From assembly GCA_045661345.1 (NCBI GenBank), contig JAZRFM010000036.1, forward strand, positions 1 through 64,000: DNA of 64,000 nt, read 5' to 3'. This DNA is from RUG12461 sp045661345 (GTDB lineage Bacteria > Bacillota > Clostridia > Lachnospirales > Lachnospiraceae). Position numbers and translations under genes: made by a program. The notes beneath the pieces were generated by a model, which worked only from the letters and a program-made list of their open reading frames with translations, searched no databases and was not told the DNA's origin. Shown in pieces: positions 8,089 through 17,479 of this stretch (positions are counted from its first letter, which is position 1; each line of letters starts with the position of its first letter).

Positions 8089-8904
8089 GTAAATGTGAAC
8101 AGTGGCTGCATCCGGAAACAGGTGATCCGCCAGTCTCTTTGACTGTTCATTGATGGCTTCAAAGATCAGAGAGTACTCCGGAAACAGCCGTTCCGCCTTG
8201 CTGACCACCTCTCCCAGAATAAAGAACAGTCCCCGTTTCTGTTTTCCGTACAGCCAGCTCAATTCCAGACTCCGGTCTCCCGCGCGCTGCACAAAGATCC
8301 CGCAGAGTAATTTTTTCTCCATGGCCATATACAGGCAAAGCTCCGGCACACAGTCCGCTTTCCAGCTTTCATAATCCTCTACCGCATACCCGTAGGCCTC
8401 CTCCAACGTCCGCAATACCCTCTTCTGCCACAGTACCTCCTTCTCAAAAAAGGATTGCATCTCCACCACATCTGACATTTCCTGATGCAGCTTTCTGGAG
8501 CGGCGGATATCCTCTGCCGTTACCTCATAACGGTCATGGGAATACCCCACCTCTGCTCCCGGCAGGGAAAGGAAGAAACGGTGAAGGCTCACCTCCTCCG
8601 GAGACACCGCAAAGCGGGCATTCACAGGGTAGACTTCTCCCGTGGACAGGATAAAATTCTGAAATTCCTTCAGGAGGCCTGTTGCAATCCCCTCTCTCCG
8701 CCTTTCCGGGATCACATAGAGCCAGTCAATTTCGTACTGATAATCAACAAGCATCAGGGAAAGAGCCCCGAGGATCTCCCCCTCTGTACTGCAGGCGCCC
8801 AGGCTGATCCTGTTGTCCTCATTTCGGAAGACAGCCGGGAACACACTTTCAAAATCACCCCGGTTTTCCTCCGTCAGCAGGACATGGTCGATGTCCGTCG
8901 TCAT
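8074..8904 (-). CDS. Tandem GNAT-like acetyltransferase, partner of the 716-aa protein
   Basis: The first half is a GNAT domain: the acidic strand YEIDWLYVIP followed by the acetyl-CoA loop ERRREGIATGLL. The second half (about residues 165-276) repeats the fold in outline (LELSWLYG, a GEVVSKAERLFP helix, LIFEAINEQS, a final helix) but lacks the RxxGxG loop, suggesting a degenerate second GNAT. It is clearly paralogous to the 275-aa protein at 22812: same length, same GxxLGAxSLxLxDYQYxIDW core, and matching HIYEAGW / DIYEALW ends. The gene starts 29 nt after the stop of the 716-aa gene with an AAAGGAGAG site, so the two are co-transcribed. The acceptor is unknown. Confidence 0.8.
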   Translation of the reverse strand: MTTDIDHVLLTEENRGDFESVFPAVFRNEDNRISLGACSTEGEILGALSLMLVDYQYEIDWLYVIPERRREGIATGLLKEFQNFILSTGEVYPVNARFAVSPEEVSLHRFFLSLPGAEVGYSHDRYEVTAEDIRRSRKLHQEMSDVVEMQSFFEKEVLWQKRVLRTLEEAYGYAVEDYESWKADCVPELCLYMAMEKKLLCGIFVQRAGDRSLELSWLYGKQKRGLFFILGEVVSKAERLFPEYSLIFEAINEQSKRLADHLFPDAATVHIYEAGW

Positions 8905-8933
8905 CTGATCTCTCCTTTATCTTCGATCTATGG

Positions 8934-11084
8934 CTACTCTTGCCCGAGATAGTAAGCTCTTCTGTATGCAACAAACATGTTCAGCCTGTATCCCACGTAC
9001 TCCTCCGGATCTTCAAACATTCCTTTGGACATGGCCTGACCCGCTGTGGTCTCCACCTTGATCCCCTGGGTGTTCTCCGTGTCGATCCCGTAGGTGGCTC
9101 TCATAAAGAGCGGCATGGAAAGGCTCAGTGCCGTAGCAATGCGTTGATTTCTACCGAACTCCGGGTGGCTTTCCTTGTACTCCTCCAAAGGCGGGTAAAT
9201 CTCCGCCATCTTGTCAATTGCAATGGAACGTTTCAGCATCTCGTTGAGGGCGAAAGGCTTCGTCTTTACCATTTCCTTCAACCAGTCCAGGAGATCCTCC
9301 GGCTCCGGGAAGGTAAAGCCATCATAGATGGTCGAAATCTCCTTATCCACGATCTCCTTTTGGACGGCTTCTCTCCTCTGTTTCTCCTCTTCGGTTTCAT
9401 TTTCCGGCACCACCCAGGAGTTCATCCACCGGTCATTCTGTTCCTTCTTGATCCGGTCTTCCTCTGTAATGGGTCTGCCTTTTTTATCCAGGTGTACGGC
9501 CCGAAGGAACGCACCAAAAGTACGGGAAAGCTCCACATTCATGCCCCGGCTGATCTGCTGGTACCTTTCGTCCTTATAAACCATCGCGCTGTACCGGAAT
9601 GCCCTGTACACTTTATAATCGTCCTTCGAGAAGTTCCGGTTGATCTGCTTCAGACCATCATACTCCGCTTTCCGCTCCTCCAGGGTCATCACATCCGGCT
9701 CATCCTTGGCCTTCTCTTTCGCGATCTTTTCTTCCTCTCTTTCCATTGCATTTTCCATGGCGGCCGCCTCGCCCAGAGCGCTATTGATCTCTATTTCTTT
9801 GGGGCGTGTCAGCCTGGCAAAATCCCCGGTTCTATAATTGATCTGCTCATCGCGCAGCTCCAGTTTAAAGAGGGTATTCAGCTTCCATAAGAGTCTTGCC
9901 TTTTTCTGGAGTACAGGATCCTTTTCGACGGCCTCATAAACCGCGCCCCCTTCTTCTTGCTGCTTTTCCAGATATTCCGGAATGGTGACAAGCATCTCAT
10001 AATAATCCGCCGGGTTCTGTCTGAACAGGGTCGTCAGCCCCTGCTCCTCTACATAAGCGATGGAAGGGACATACATCTTTTTGATCCGTTCCAGCGCCTC
10101 TGACGTCATCCGGTTCACGGTCTTCTGATCCCCATCCTCCACCGCCTCCCGGTAACGCTGATTCCATTCCAGCTTTTTCGCATCGGCGAGACTGATGGGC
10201 TGCCCGTTCCGATCCGTTTTCGCCACCTGGCAGGGGAACTCCATGTGCTGGTCTTTCACCTGTTTATGAATGACCTCGTAGTTCATCTGGGTTTTGGCCC
10301 CTTCCAGGGTGACCTTGATACCACGGGTTTCCAGCTCCCTCCCCTCCATCACGGCATTGTCATAGCGATGCTCTCTGATCCCGTTGGCATTCTGCCACCG
10401 CATATTGGAAGTGATGACATATTCTGCCATATACTCTCTGGCTTCCCTCAGCTCCTTTTGAATGGAGGTCTCCTTTTTTTTCAGTTTCTGTACGGATCTT
10501 TGATCCTTCAGAAGCTCTGCCTGCTTCTTCAGGTTCTTGATCTGATCCTTCAGAACCATCAGGCAGGAAACCTTTGCCTTGGCCTTCAGATAAGCCTCAT
10601 TTTCCTCACTGGTGGACTTGGTCTCTGCCGCACTCAGCATGCCTTCCATCCGAAGCCGCATGATTTCCTCACGCCGGGTGTATAGGTCATAGGCGTTGTT
10701 ACACTGTTTTTTACTGTATTTGTCCGCCAGCACGGCGGCTTTTCCGAAGGATTTCGCCGCTTTTGCCGCAGAGTTCTTTCTCTTGTAGGCGGAATAATGG
10801 TTCCGGTGGGATCTGGCAAAGGCCTCCACATTCAGGCCGCCCTCCGAGATGGTGCGGTATCGTTTGGATTTGCTGGCCATCAGTCCTGCATTTTCAAAGT
10901 AATACCTGGTGCGTTCCTGGAAGGTGGTTTTCTCCATCCGCTCCTCATAGTAGTCCACCAGTTCCAGGTAATCCATACCCACTTCAAATCTCTGTTCCTG
11001 AAGCCCTCTCTGCTCCTGCTCCCGGCGAAGCGTCATGGGGTCTTCCTGTTTTTTTCTTTCCAGATAATTTTCAAACTGTGCCAT
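8934..11084 (-). CDS. 716-aa helical protein, paralogue of the N-terminal half of the 1451-aa protein
   Basis: No recognised domain. It is highly charged and helix-rich, with no signal peptide or membrane span. It matches the 1451-aa protein at 18369 over its length: start MAQFENY versus MGQFEEY, TTFQERTRYYF versus TTFEERTRYYF (53-63), and the REEIMRLRMEGML block (138-150). It also carries an internal duplication: DRNGQPISLAD...EWNQR near 291-310 and DKKGRPITEED...EQNDR near 533-552, each followed by about 60 residues of similar helical pattern. A GGAGGG site precedes the ATG. It has its own promoter (11129-11159) and is followed at once by a GNAT gene. It lacks the protease domain of its paralogue, so it may be a substrate, scaffold or partner form. 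Confidence 0.7.
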   Translation of the reverse strand: MAQFENYLERKKQEDPMTLRREQEQRGLQEQRFEVGMDYLELVDYYEERMEKTTFQERTRYYFENAGLMASKSKRYRTISEGGLNVEAFARSHRNHYSAYKRKNSAAKAAKSFGKAAVLADKYSKKQCNNAYDLYTRREEIMRLRMEGMLSAAETKSTSEENEAYLKAKAKVSCLMVLKDQIKNLKKQAELLKDQRSVQKLKKKETSIQKELREAREYMAEYVITSNMRWQNANGIREHRYDNAVMEGRELETRGIKVTLEGAKTQMNYEVIHKQVKDQHMEFPCQVAKTDRNGQPISLADAKKLEWNQRYREAVEDGDQKTVNRMTSEALERIKKMYVPSIAYVEEQGLTTLFRQNPADYYEMLVTIPEYLEKQQEEGGAVYEAVEKDPVLQKKARLLWKLNTLFKLELRDEQINYRTGDFARLTRPKEIEINSALGEAAAMENAMEREEEKIAKEKAKDEPDVMTLEERKAEYDGLKQINRNFSKDDYKVYRAFRYSAMVYKDERYQQISRGMNVELSRTFGAFLRAVHLDKKGRPITEEDRIKKEQNDRWMNSWVVPENETEEEKQRREAVQKEIVDKEISTIYDGFTFPEPEDLLDWLKEMVKTKPFALNEMLKRSIAIDKMAEIYPPLEEYKESHPEFGRNQRIATALSLSMPLFMRATYGIDTENTQGIKVETTAGQAMSKGMFEDPEEYVGYRLNMFVAYRRAYYLGQE

Positions 11085-11128
11085 TGTACCCTCCTAACTT
11101 ATTTCATTGCATAGCACGATTTACCATC

Positions 11129-11159
11129 ATTATATACGAAAAACTTTCCCTTGTGTCAA
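11129..11159 (-). promoter_or_regulatory. promoter of the 716-aa/GNAT operon
   Basis: Minus strand: TTGACA, 17 bp, TATATAAT. It shares TCGTATATAAT with the promoter at 4505-4535. It lies in the 133-nt gap after the 2070-aa gene, which has no clear terminator, so read-through from the upstream operon is also possible. Confidence 0.75.
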
Positions 11160-11217
11160 CGGGGTAGAGCTCAATCCGAAGCGCTCCCGATGCGCGGGTA
11201 TGCATCAGCAGGATCTG

Positions 11218-14200
11218 TTACAGCAGCTTGAATCCATAAATCAGAGAATTGATTCCCCCCAGGCGCTTCACGGAGGACTTCAGATTCTGATCGATCACAT
11301 CCCCCATCACCTCAAAGAAAGCATCCGGTTCGTCATTCTCCCGCCTGATCTGCTCTGCTACCTCTGAAATCCTGCCTCTGGCCGCAGCGATATAGATCCG
11401 GAAAAACTGATCCTCCGCCTCTGCAAGGGCTTCCTCATCCAAGGGCCGGGTGTCCTGAATCCTGCGGTAATTCTCGTAAACCTTCTTCAACTCCTGCCCC
11501 ATGTTTTTGGTATCCTCAAACCAGCTTTGCATCTCCATGTCAAACTGCTCCCGGGGGGTTGGAATGACCTTATCCTTTTCAAAGGTGACCCTGTTGCCGT
11601 TCTGATCCAGATGCGGCGGCTGCGTATCCCTGAGATTATCAAGAACCCTTTTAAATATCTGATCTCCCTTTTGAACATCCGTATAGAGACGGTCATATTC
11701 CTCGTAGAATTCGTTCTCCAGATCCCTCAGGCCCCCGTCCCCGTTTATACCGTCCTGCCTCTGGCGTATCAGGGAAAGCTTTTCACGGAGACCGGCACAA
11801 CGGTTCAGGAAGGGTGTCACCCTTTGCATGAAGGTTTCTATGATCTGATCGATGTCGTTGCCGACCTTTGTTTCATGCGCCCGAAGTGCTGCCTGATTCT
11901 CCTCATTCCCTATCTCGTCCAGCGGGATATCGAGCCTTTGGGACACATCGGAAATGCGCTCCGTGAGATCAGGCATAAAGGAATTGATCATACTGCCCAG
12001 GGCATGGAACGCCTGTTCCGTGCTGAGACGTGCCTGAATCCCCATAGACAGACTTCTTCCGGCGACATAGTTTACGGCACTTGTTTTCAGTTCCGTCAGC
12101 TGTCTCCGAAGGGATTCCGGTGTGTGACGTGCGAAATTCATCTCCACGGCGTCGAATCGTGCACGTCTGGCCTTACTCCGGAGGAGATCGAGAAATTCAT
12201 ATCGACCCCATCCCAGCTTGAGACGGAATCGTATCATGTCGGTATAACGATCCTCCCTGTCAGCCCGGTTCAGTTCATTCTGGATCAGGAGCAGATCTCC
12301 CATCACATTTCCCGTGGATACCTGATCCACCGCCCGGATATCTCTCTTCACCGCCATCACGAGATCATTCATCTCATCCAGGGTGTTCTGCATGCGAAGC
12401 TGGGACTGTGAAAAATTGTAAATCGCTGCCGGAATCTGGAGTCCCAGTTCCTGCGCCTTCATAAGCGCAACCGCAATCCTTTGTCCGGTAGATGCCCGGT
12501 CCCCTTTTTGGAAAATTTCCCCGATGATGCGTCCCAGCTCGGCTCTTCTCTCCTGATACCGCGCTTCCATCGCCGGATTCGCCGCTAAAAGATGATGAAA
12601 GCTGCTCCGGAAGAGCCCCATATCCCCGGCGGCTGCGGCCGCCATCATGCGGGTGATCTCGGTCTGCTGCTCCCTGGTCAGCTTGGTGGCGTTTCCGTAA
12701 TCAATCACCGTGGCCTGGTCATTATTGATCATAATATTGCCGGCGTGGAGATCGCCGTGATAATAGCCTTCCCCATAGACCCCCTCCGTCACCCAGGTTT
12801 CCGAAAGGTTCCGAAGGTGTCTCTGGCGGATTTCCAGATCCTTCAGTATCTTCTCCAGCTTTCTTCTGGTAGTGTGCACATTGGGAATCCGGCTGAAATT
12901 CTGGATGGAGAACTTATATCTGTAGTCAACTTCCGTCAGTTCCCTGCCCTTCATCTTTTCTTTCAGGTTGGGCTTCAGGAACTCATGCATCAGCTCATTC
13001 TTCAGCTGACGGATCTCCTTCATATAGCGATCCACGGTGGTTCCCGGTGCAGCCTCCATCACAAGCGTATTCGTGGTGGGGATCGCGTCATCCGTCAGCT
13101 TCACTGACCGGACGCCTTGAAATTTACCGTCATAAATAAGCCCTCTCTGGGCATTTCTCGCTTCAATGGTAAGATCCAGCTCTTCTTCGATTCTTTCCAG
13201 CTGTCCCTCATAGGTGGCGAGCATTCCCCCTGTCTCGTCCGTATCCTGCGCGCACTTCTTCATGATCTCCTTCTCCCGCATCATCCGGTTTCGGACATCC
13301 GGGCGGAGAAGCTTTACCACCACGTTCTTTCCTTCCTGGTATTCAGGTCCGTAAATTTTGCACAGAAATGCCTGACCCACGGAAGCCGCCCCGAGAGCCT
13401 TTGTCACCTCTATCCTTTCGATATGTCCCCCGGAACGGTCTATGATGCCCTTCATCTGCGCCCTCACAAAGGGTTCCGGGATAGGCGCAAGCTCCGATTT
13501 CATGGCGGCAACGGCAGGCTTTAACATCTCCGGAAGGGAGCTTGTGGCCATGCCCTGCAGCATCTTCTGCAGGAGAGGACCCGCTCCCTTCAGAAGACCT
13601 CCCAGATATGCCTGCATCCTTTTATTCTTATGTGCTCTGATCTGCTCCTCATTCGCGTTCCCGGGGAGCGCCTTCTGCGGCCTCGCATTCCGGATGGCGG
13701 AAGAAAGCATGGCTCTCTGGTCGATCACCGATACGGAGGAAAAATACCTCTTCAGAACAAGCTTCATAAACCTGCCCTGCCCCTGCTGTCCCGTGGCAAT
13801 GGCTTTCATCATGTTGTCCAGCTCTTTTGCCTTGAAACGGCTGATAGCCCGCTTCCGCTTTTCCTTCTCCTCCAATGGGATCCCCGCCTCTGCGGGATCC
13901 GGGAGATCCTCCAGACGCTGTACATCCTCCTCTTCCCCTTCCCCGGCCGGCGGGTTAAAGATCTGATCGACAGCTTCGGAGACAAGTTCCTGGATGGAGC
14001 CCGAAGCTTTTGAGGTTGCTTGATCAATGGTCGCTTCGTACCCGGCAAAGGTTTCCTGACTGATGGCAAGAAGCGCTACGGTATAGAGGCCGTTGAAGCT
14101 GACCTTTCTTGCCATGCGGTAAGGAATTGCCTTTACCAGGTTGAACTTCCCGAGCAGTGTACCGAACACTTTTTTGATGGTTGAGCGGATGCTCTTTGGT

Positions 14201-17200
14201 TCTGCATCCTCTGCACCTTCTTCCCCTTCCTCCTGAAGCTCATCCTCCTGCTGCGCCTCCTCCTCTTCGTCCTCCGGAAGCGGCAACCGCTCCAGCACAC
14301 GGTCGAGGAGGGTGGGATCCTCCAGCATTTCAAAAATGGCATCGCTGTGTTTTCTGAGTACATCCTGAATCCGTTTTCCCGGATCACCGACCACCTTATC
14401 CGCTTCCCAGGTCTCGCTGCTGAAGAGAAGCTCCGAAAGAAGATTCTGCACCATTTTCTCCTCTTCGTCGAATTCCGGCTCGCCCTCTGCTTCTCCGGGA
14501 TCCTGATCCTGCGCCTCCTCCCTTCGGATCACAACCTGTTCTTCCTGCTCCTCCTGATCCTGCTTTTCCATCATGGCAAGCAGATCCCTTGCCTCTTCAT
14601 TGTTGATGAGCTGCTTATTGTCCACGATTTCGATAAACCGCACAATGGTCGCTGCGGAACGATCTCCGTTCACCAGATCTCCGGAATAGGCAGCAAGCTT
14701 CTCAAAGGACAGGTTGTCAAAAAAGGCGCTGTTTTTCCCTGTCCGGTCGGAAAGGAGCTTTACGTACAGATTCCTGAGGCGCACCTTTTCCCCGGAATCC
14801 GATGGATGCTCCGGAAGCTGGAGAACGATCTCCCTGACATGATCCTCTCCGTATTTTTTTCCATTGCCGCAGATATCCTCCTCCAGCCGTTTGTAAAGAA
14901 GCTCTGCCGATACCGTCAGAGGGATCGTACGCCCTCCCACGATGGCATGAAGGGAAAGATCCTCCTTCTGGCTTACCCGCACGGGAACCTCTCCGATCCA
15001 TACATCTGCCACTGCCGCGCCTTCCTTCGGAAATCCGCGAAGGACCCTGCGAAGCTTCAGGATTCCTTTCGCCACAGCATCCTCCTCTTTTTCCACCAGG
15101 TCGGAAGGGATGTTTTGCAGAAGCAGGAGCCTTGCAGCTGCCTTCTCCTTGTCCGTCAGCTTCCCCAGAAGCTTTTCCACGAAAGCGCTGCGATCCGTTT
15201 TTTCCTCCGGATCCTCCTGCCGCAGCGGGATTTGTTTTTGTTCTTTTCTTACGGTTTCCATGGCGATTCTTTCCGTTTCCGCCGCAAAAGAAAAGCCGCC
15301 CTGATATCTCTTTAGGGCTTCCGCAAACCCGCTGGCATACCGGGTTCCGCTCAGCTCATCCGCCACCCTCCTGAGCTTATTCGGATGCGCCAGCTCCCGA
15401 TCCAGGCTGCCGCCCAGCTCCATGATTCTCGTGCCCTCCGCTTCCGAAAGCCCCTCCCGGACTGCCTTGGCCAGAAGAACGCTCATCTCATCCGCCTCAT
15501 CCAGGAAGGTCGAGAACTGGTCGATTTCCCTGGTCCGCGTCATGCGATCCATTTTTCCATACATACTGATATGGCTGTTGATCCCCTCCGCGCCTCCGAG
15601 GAGAGCGGGGATGGCAAGATCCTGATATCCCTTCTTTCTTCCCTGCTTCCCCGCCACCGTAAACGCCGTATCCTTCAGGTATTCCCGAAGTGCCGTATCC
15701 GAAGCTTCCTGATTGGAGGTGCCCCTGTTTGCCATCTGTTCAATGACAAGCGCCGCCGTTTTCATCACCAGTGCATCATTTCCCGCAATCAGGTTATGAT
15801 CCGCTTTTTTCCCGGAAGACAGGCTTTCTGCCGTCCCCGCTATGGATCGGAACGCGTGAAAAAGGTTATCCCGGAGCAGTCCGGCATTCCCGTTCACCAG
15901 ATTGTCCATCTGATGCTCGGAAAGCTTTATGGGACGGAAGGAGGGATTCTTCTCCTGCGCTGTTTTTAAGACGTCGAGAATCTGCTTTTTCAGAGCTGCC
16001 TTCTGCTCCTTCGAGGGATTCGAAAGATCGTCCGCATCCAGCTCCCTGCCCACCAGCTCATTCGAAAGAATGGCAAACCGGTGATCCCCGGGATCTGCCG
16101 ATTTCCCTTTTTTTAAGATTCTCCCTACATCGGAGCTCAGCTCATTGACCCATGCAAGAACTGCCCGCAGAAGCTTTCTCGTCATGGGAACATCGTTTCT
16201 TTTTTCCTTATCGAGGCCAAGACTCTTTCGAAGACCCATCACCACCTCCGGTGCCGGGTTTTCCCCGAGTCTCCCGAGGCAGACGCTAAAAAAACGCTCC
16301 CGAAGGAGCCTGCCTTCCCTGGTCTTTTGTTCGGAAAGGCTGTCCAGGGCACGGTTGTTGATGATGGCAAGTCCCTGCTCCCCGAAGGTAATCTGCCCCC
16401 GGTTCTTGGTTCCGACCATGGCGGCAAAGTCCTCATAGGTCAGGGAGGCCATTTCCCTCCTGTCCTGTCTGTCCCGGAGCACGTCTGTACCTGCCTGACG
16501 CAAAAACGCTTCCGCCATTTGCGCTTCTCCGTTCTTCAAATCCCTGAAGCCGGCCTTCAGCGCGTCCAGATATTCATTGGAGACCTCAAGGCACCGCTGC
16601 GCGCGAATTTCCGCCGTGAAGTTTCTTTCCACGGAAAAATCATCCTCCGGTTTCACGCCTCTTCTGTAGAGATCTTTCTCCACCAGTTTTCTGAGGGTTC
16701 TGGCCTGGATTCCTTTATGCCGGAGGAGCTCCTTCACCTCCGCGGGAAATGTATCCGCAAGCTCCTGGTTCTCTCCCCGCTCCATCAGCTCCAGAAAACC
16801 GGAGGCCCGATCTGTCATCCGGATAAAAACTCCTCCGTTTTCCGAGAGCCACCTCGGTTCCAGCATCTCCAGGGAAAAATCGAAGCAGAGGATCTCGTTT
16901 GCCATGTATTGAAACTGCTTCTTTTTTCGCTCCGCATCGTTCCCCAGGAACGCACTGATCACCTCGCGGTTATCCTTTACATCTCCCGCCCTCATCCATG
17001 AGGTAAGGCCCGTTGCAATCCCCCATTCCTGCACGGTGAGGGGTCTTGTGGCTCCGTCCAGAAGAACGTTCAGGGCACGCTGCTGACTTTCCTTTTCCTT
17101 TGCCACGCCTTTGAGAAACAGCATGTCCTCCACGGTAATGAAGGCATTCCCGGACTGTCCCCGCAGCCTTTGCAGGTCATTGCGATCTCTTCTCCCCGGC

Positions 17201-17430
17201 TCCGTGGTCGGAGCAAATCTGGAATTTCTCGTATAGGCATTTTGCTCATCAAAAACGCGTGCCCTGAGATATTGCTGCACAGAATTCAGATAACGCTTTT
17301 CTATGGAGGTCTTGCGTCTACGCGCCGGCTCGGCCTGCTGTTCCCGAAGTACCGGGTTCTGCTGGTCATGTGCTTCCTCCCGGTTTTGGTTGTGCATGTC
17401 CTGTTGCTGTATGCGAATCTGCTCTTCCAT
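11218..17430 (-). CDS. 2070-aa protein with embedded ABC1/UbiB-like kinase domain
   Basis: Residues about 1290-1600 carry the ABC1/ADCK/UbiB signature. There is a variant of the KxGQ helix (LLQKMLQGMA), the alanine-rich nucleotide loop LGAASVGQAF, a VVVKLLRPDV strand with the candidate ATP lysine near 1370, a hinge-region LVMEAAPG, the catalytic loop HGDLHAGNIMI near 1557, and the metal site VIDYGN near 1574. Known UbiB proteins are about 500-600 aa, often with C-terminal membrane helices, and act in quinone or lipid metabolism. Here the core sits inside ~1300 residues of unassigned helical N-terminal sequence, including a very acidic linker at roughly 970-1110, and ~470 further helical residues follow; no membrane anchor is obvious. 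GGGAG lies 4 nt before the ATG. It is the third gene of the operon 1451-aa, DUF5131, 2070-aa. Confidence 0.8.
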   Translation of the reverse strand: MEEQIRIQQQDMHNQNREEAHDQQNPVLREQQAEPARRRKTSIEKRYLNSVQQYLRARVFDEQNAYTRNSRFAPTTEPGRRDRNDLQRLRGQSGNAFITVEDMLFLKGVAKEKESQQRALNVLLDGATRPLTVQEWGIATGLTSWMRAGDVKDNREVISAFLGNDAERKKKQFQYMANEILCFDFSLEMLEPRWLSENGGVFIRMTDRASGFLELMERGENQELADTFPAEVKELLRHKGIQARTLRKLVEKDLYRRGVKPEDDFSVERNFTAEIRAQRCLEVSNEYLDALKAGFRDLKNGEAQMAEAFLRQAGTDVLRDRQDRREMASLTYEDFAAMVGTKNRGQITFGEQGLAIINNRALDSLSEQKTREGRLLRERFFSVCLGRLGENPAPEVVMGLRKSLGLDKEKRNDVPMTRKLLRAVLAWVNELSSDVGRILKKGKSADPGDHRFAILSNELVGRELDADDLSNPSKEQKAALKKQILDVLKTAQEKNPSFRPIKLSEHQMDNLVNGNAGLLRDNLFHAFRSIAGTAESLSSGKKADHNLIAGNDALVMKTAALVIEQMANRGTSNQEASDTALREYLKDTAFTVAGKQGRKKGYQDLAIPALLGGAEGINSHISMYGKMDRMTRTREIDQFSTFLDEADEMSVLLAKAVREGLSEAEGTRIMELGGSLDRELAHPNKLRRVADELSGTRYASGFAEALKRYQGGFSFAAETERIAMETVRKEQKQIPLRQEDPEEKTDRSAFVEKLLGKLTDKEKAAARLLLLQNIPSDLVEKEEDAVAKGILKLRRVLRGFPKEGAAVADVWIGEVPVRVSQKEDLSLHAIVGGRTIPLTVSAELLYKRLEEDICGNGKKYGEDHVREIVLQLPEHPSDSGEKVRLRNLYVKLLSDRTGKNSAFFDNLSFEKLAAYSGDLVNGDRSAATIVRFIEIVDNKQLINNEEARDLLAMMEKQDQEEQEEQVVIRREEAQDQDPGEAEGEPEFDEEEKMVQNLLSELLFSSETWEADKVVGDPGKRIQDVLRKHSDAIFEMLEDPTLLDRVLERLPLPEDEEEEAQQEDELQEEGEEGAEDAEPKSIRSTIKKVFGTLLGKFNLVKAIPYRMARKVSFNGLYTVALLAISQETFAGYEATIDQATSKASGSIQELVSEAVDQIFNPPAGEGEEEDVQRLEDLPDPAEAGIPLEEKEKRKRAISRFKAKELDNMMKAIATGQQGQGRFMKLVLKRYFSSVSVIDQRAMLSSAIRNARPQKALPGNANEEQIRAHKNKRMQAYLGGLLKGAGPLLQKMLQGMATSSLPEMLKPAVAAMKSELAPIPEPFVRAQMKGIIDRSGGHIERIEVTKALGAASVGQAFLCKIYGPEYQEGKNVVVKLLRPDVRNRMMREKEIMKKCAQDTDETGGMLATYEGQLERIEEELDLTIEARNAQRGLIYDGKFQGVRSVKLTDDAIPTTNTLVMEAAPGTTVDRYMKEIRQLKNELMHEFLKPNLKEKMKGRELTEVDYRYKFSIQNFSRIPNVHTTRRKLEKILKDLEIRQRHLRNLSETWVTEGVYGEGYYHGDLHAGNIMINNDQATVIDYGNATKLTREQQTEITRMMAAAAAGDMGLFRSSFHHLLAANPAMEARYQERRAELGRIIGEIFQKGDRASTGQRIAVALMKAQELGLQIPAAIYNFSQSQLRMQNTLDEMNDLVMAVKRDIRAVDQVSTGNVMGDLLLIQNELNRADREDRYTDMIRFRLKLGWGRYEFLDLLRSKARRARFDAVEMNFARHTPESLRRQLTELKTSAVNYVAGRSLSMGIQARLSTEQAFHALGSMINSFMPDLTERISDVSQRLDIPLDEIGNEENQAALRAHETKVGNDIDQIIETFMQRVTPFLNRCAGLREKLSLIRQRQDGINGDGGLRDLENEFYEEYDRLYTDVQKGDQIFKRVLDNLRDTQPPHLDQNGNRVTFEKDKVIPTPREQFDMEMQSWFEDTKNMGQELKKVYENYRRIQDTRPLDEEALAEAEDQFFRIYIAAARGRISEVAEQIRRENDEPDAFFEVMGDVIDQNLKSSVKRLGGINSLIYGFKLL

Positions 17431-17479
17431 AACGCTCCCTTCGTGCCTTCTCTTTTGTCAGTGTGTCTGTATCCGCCGA

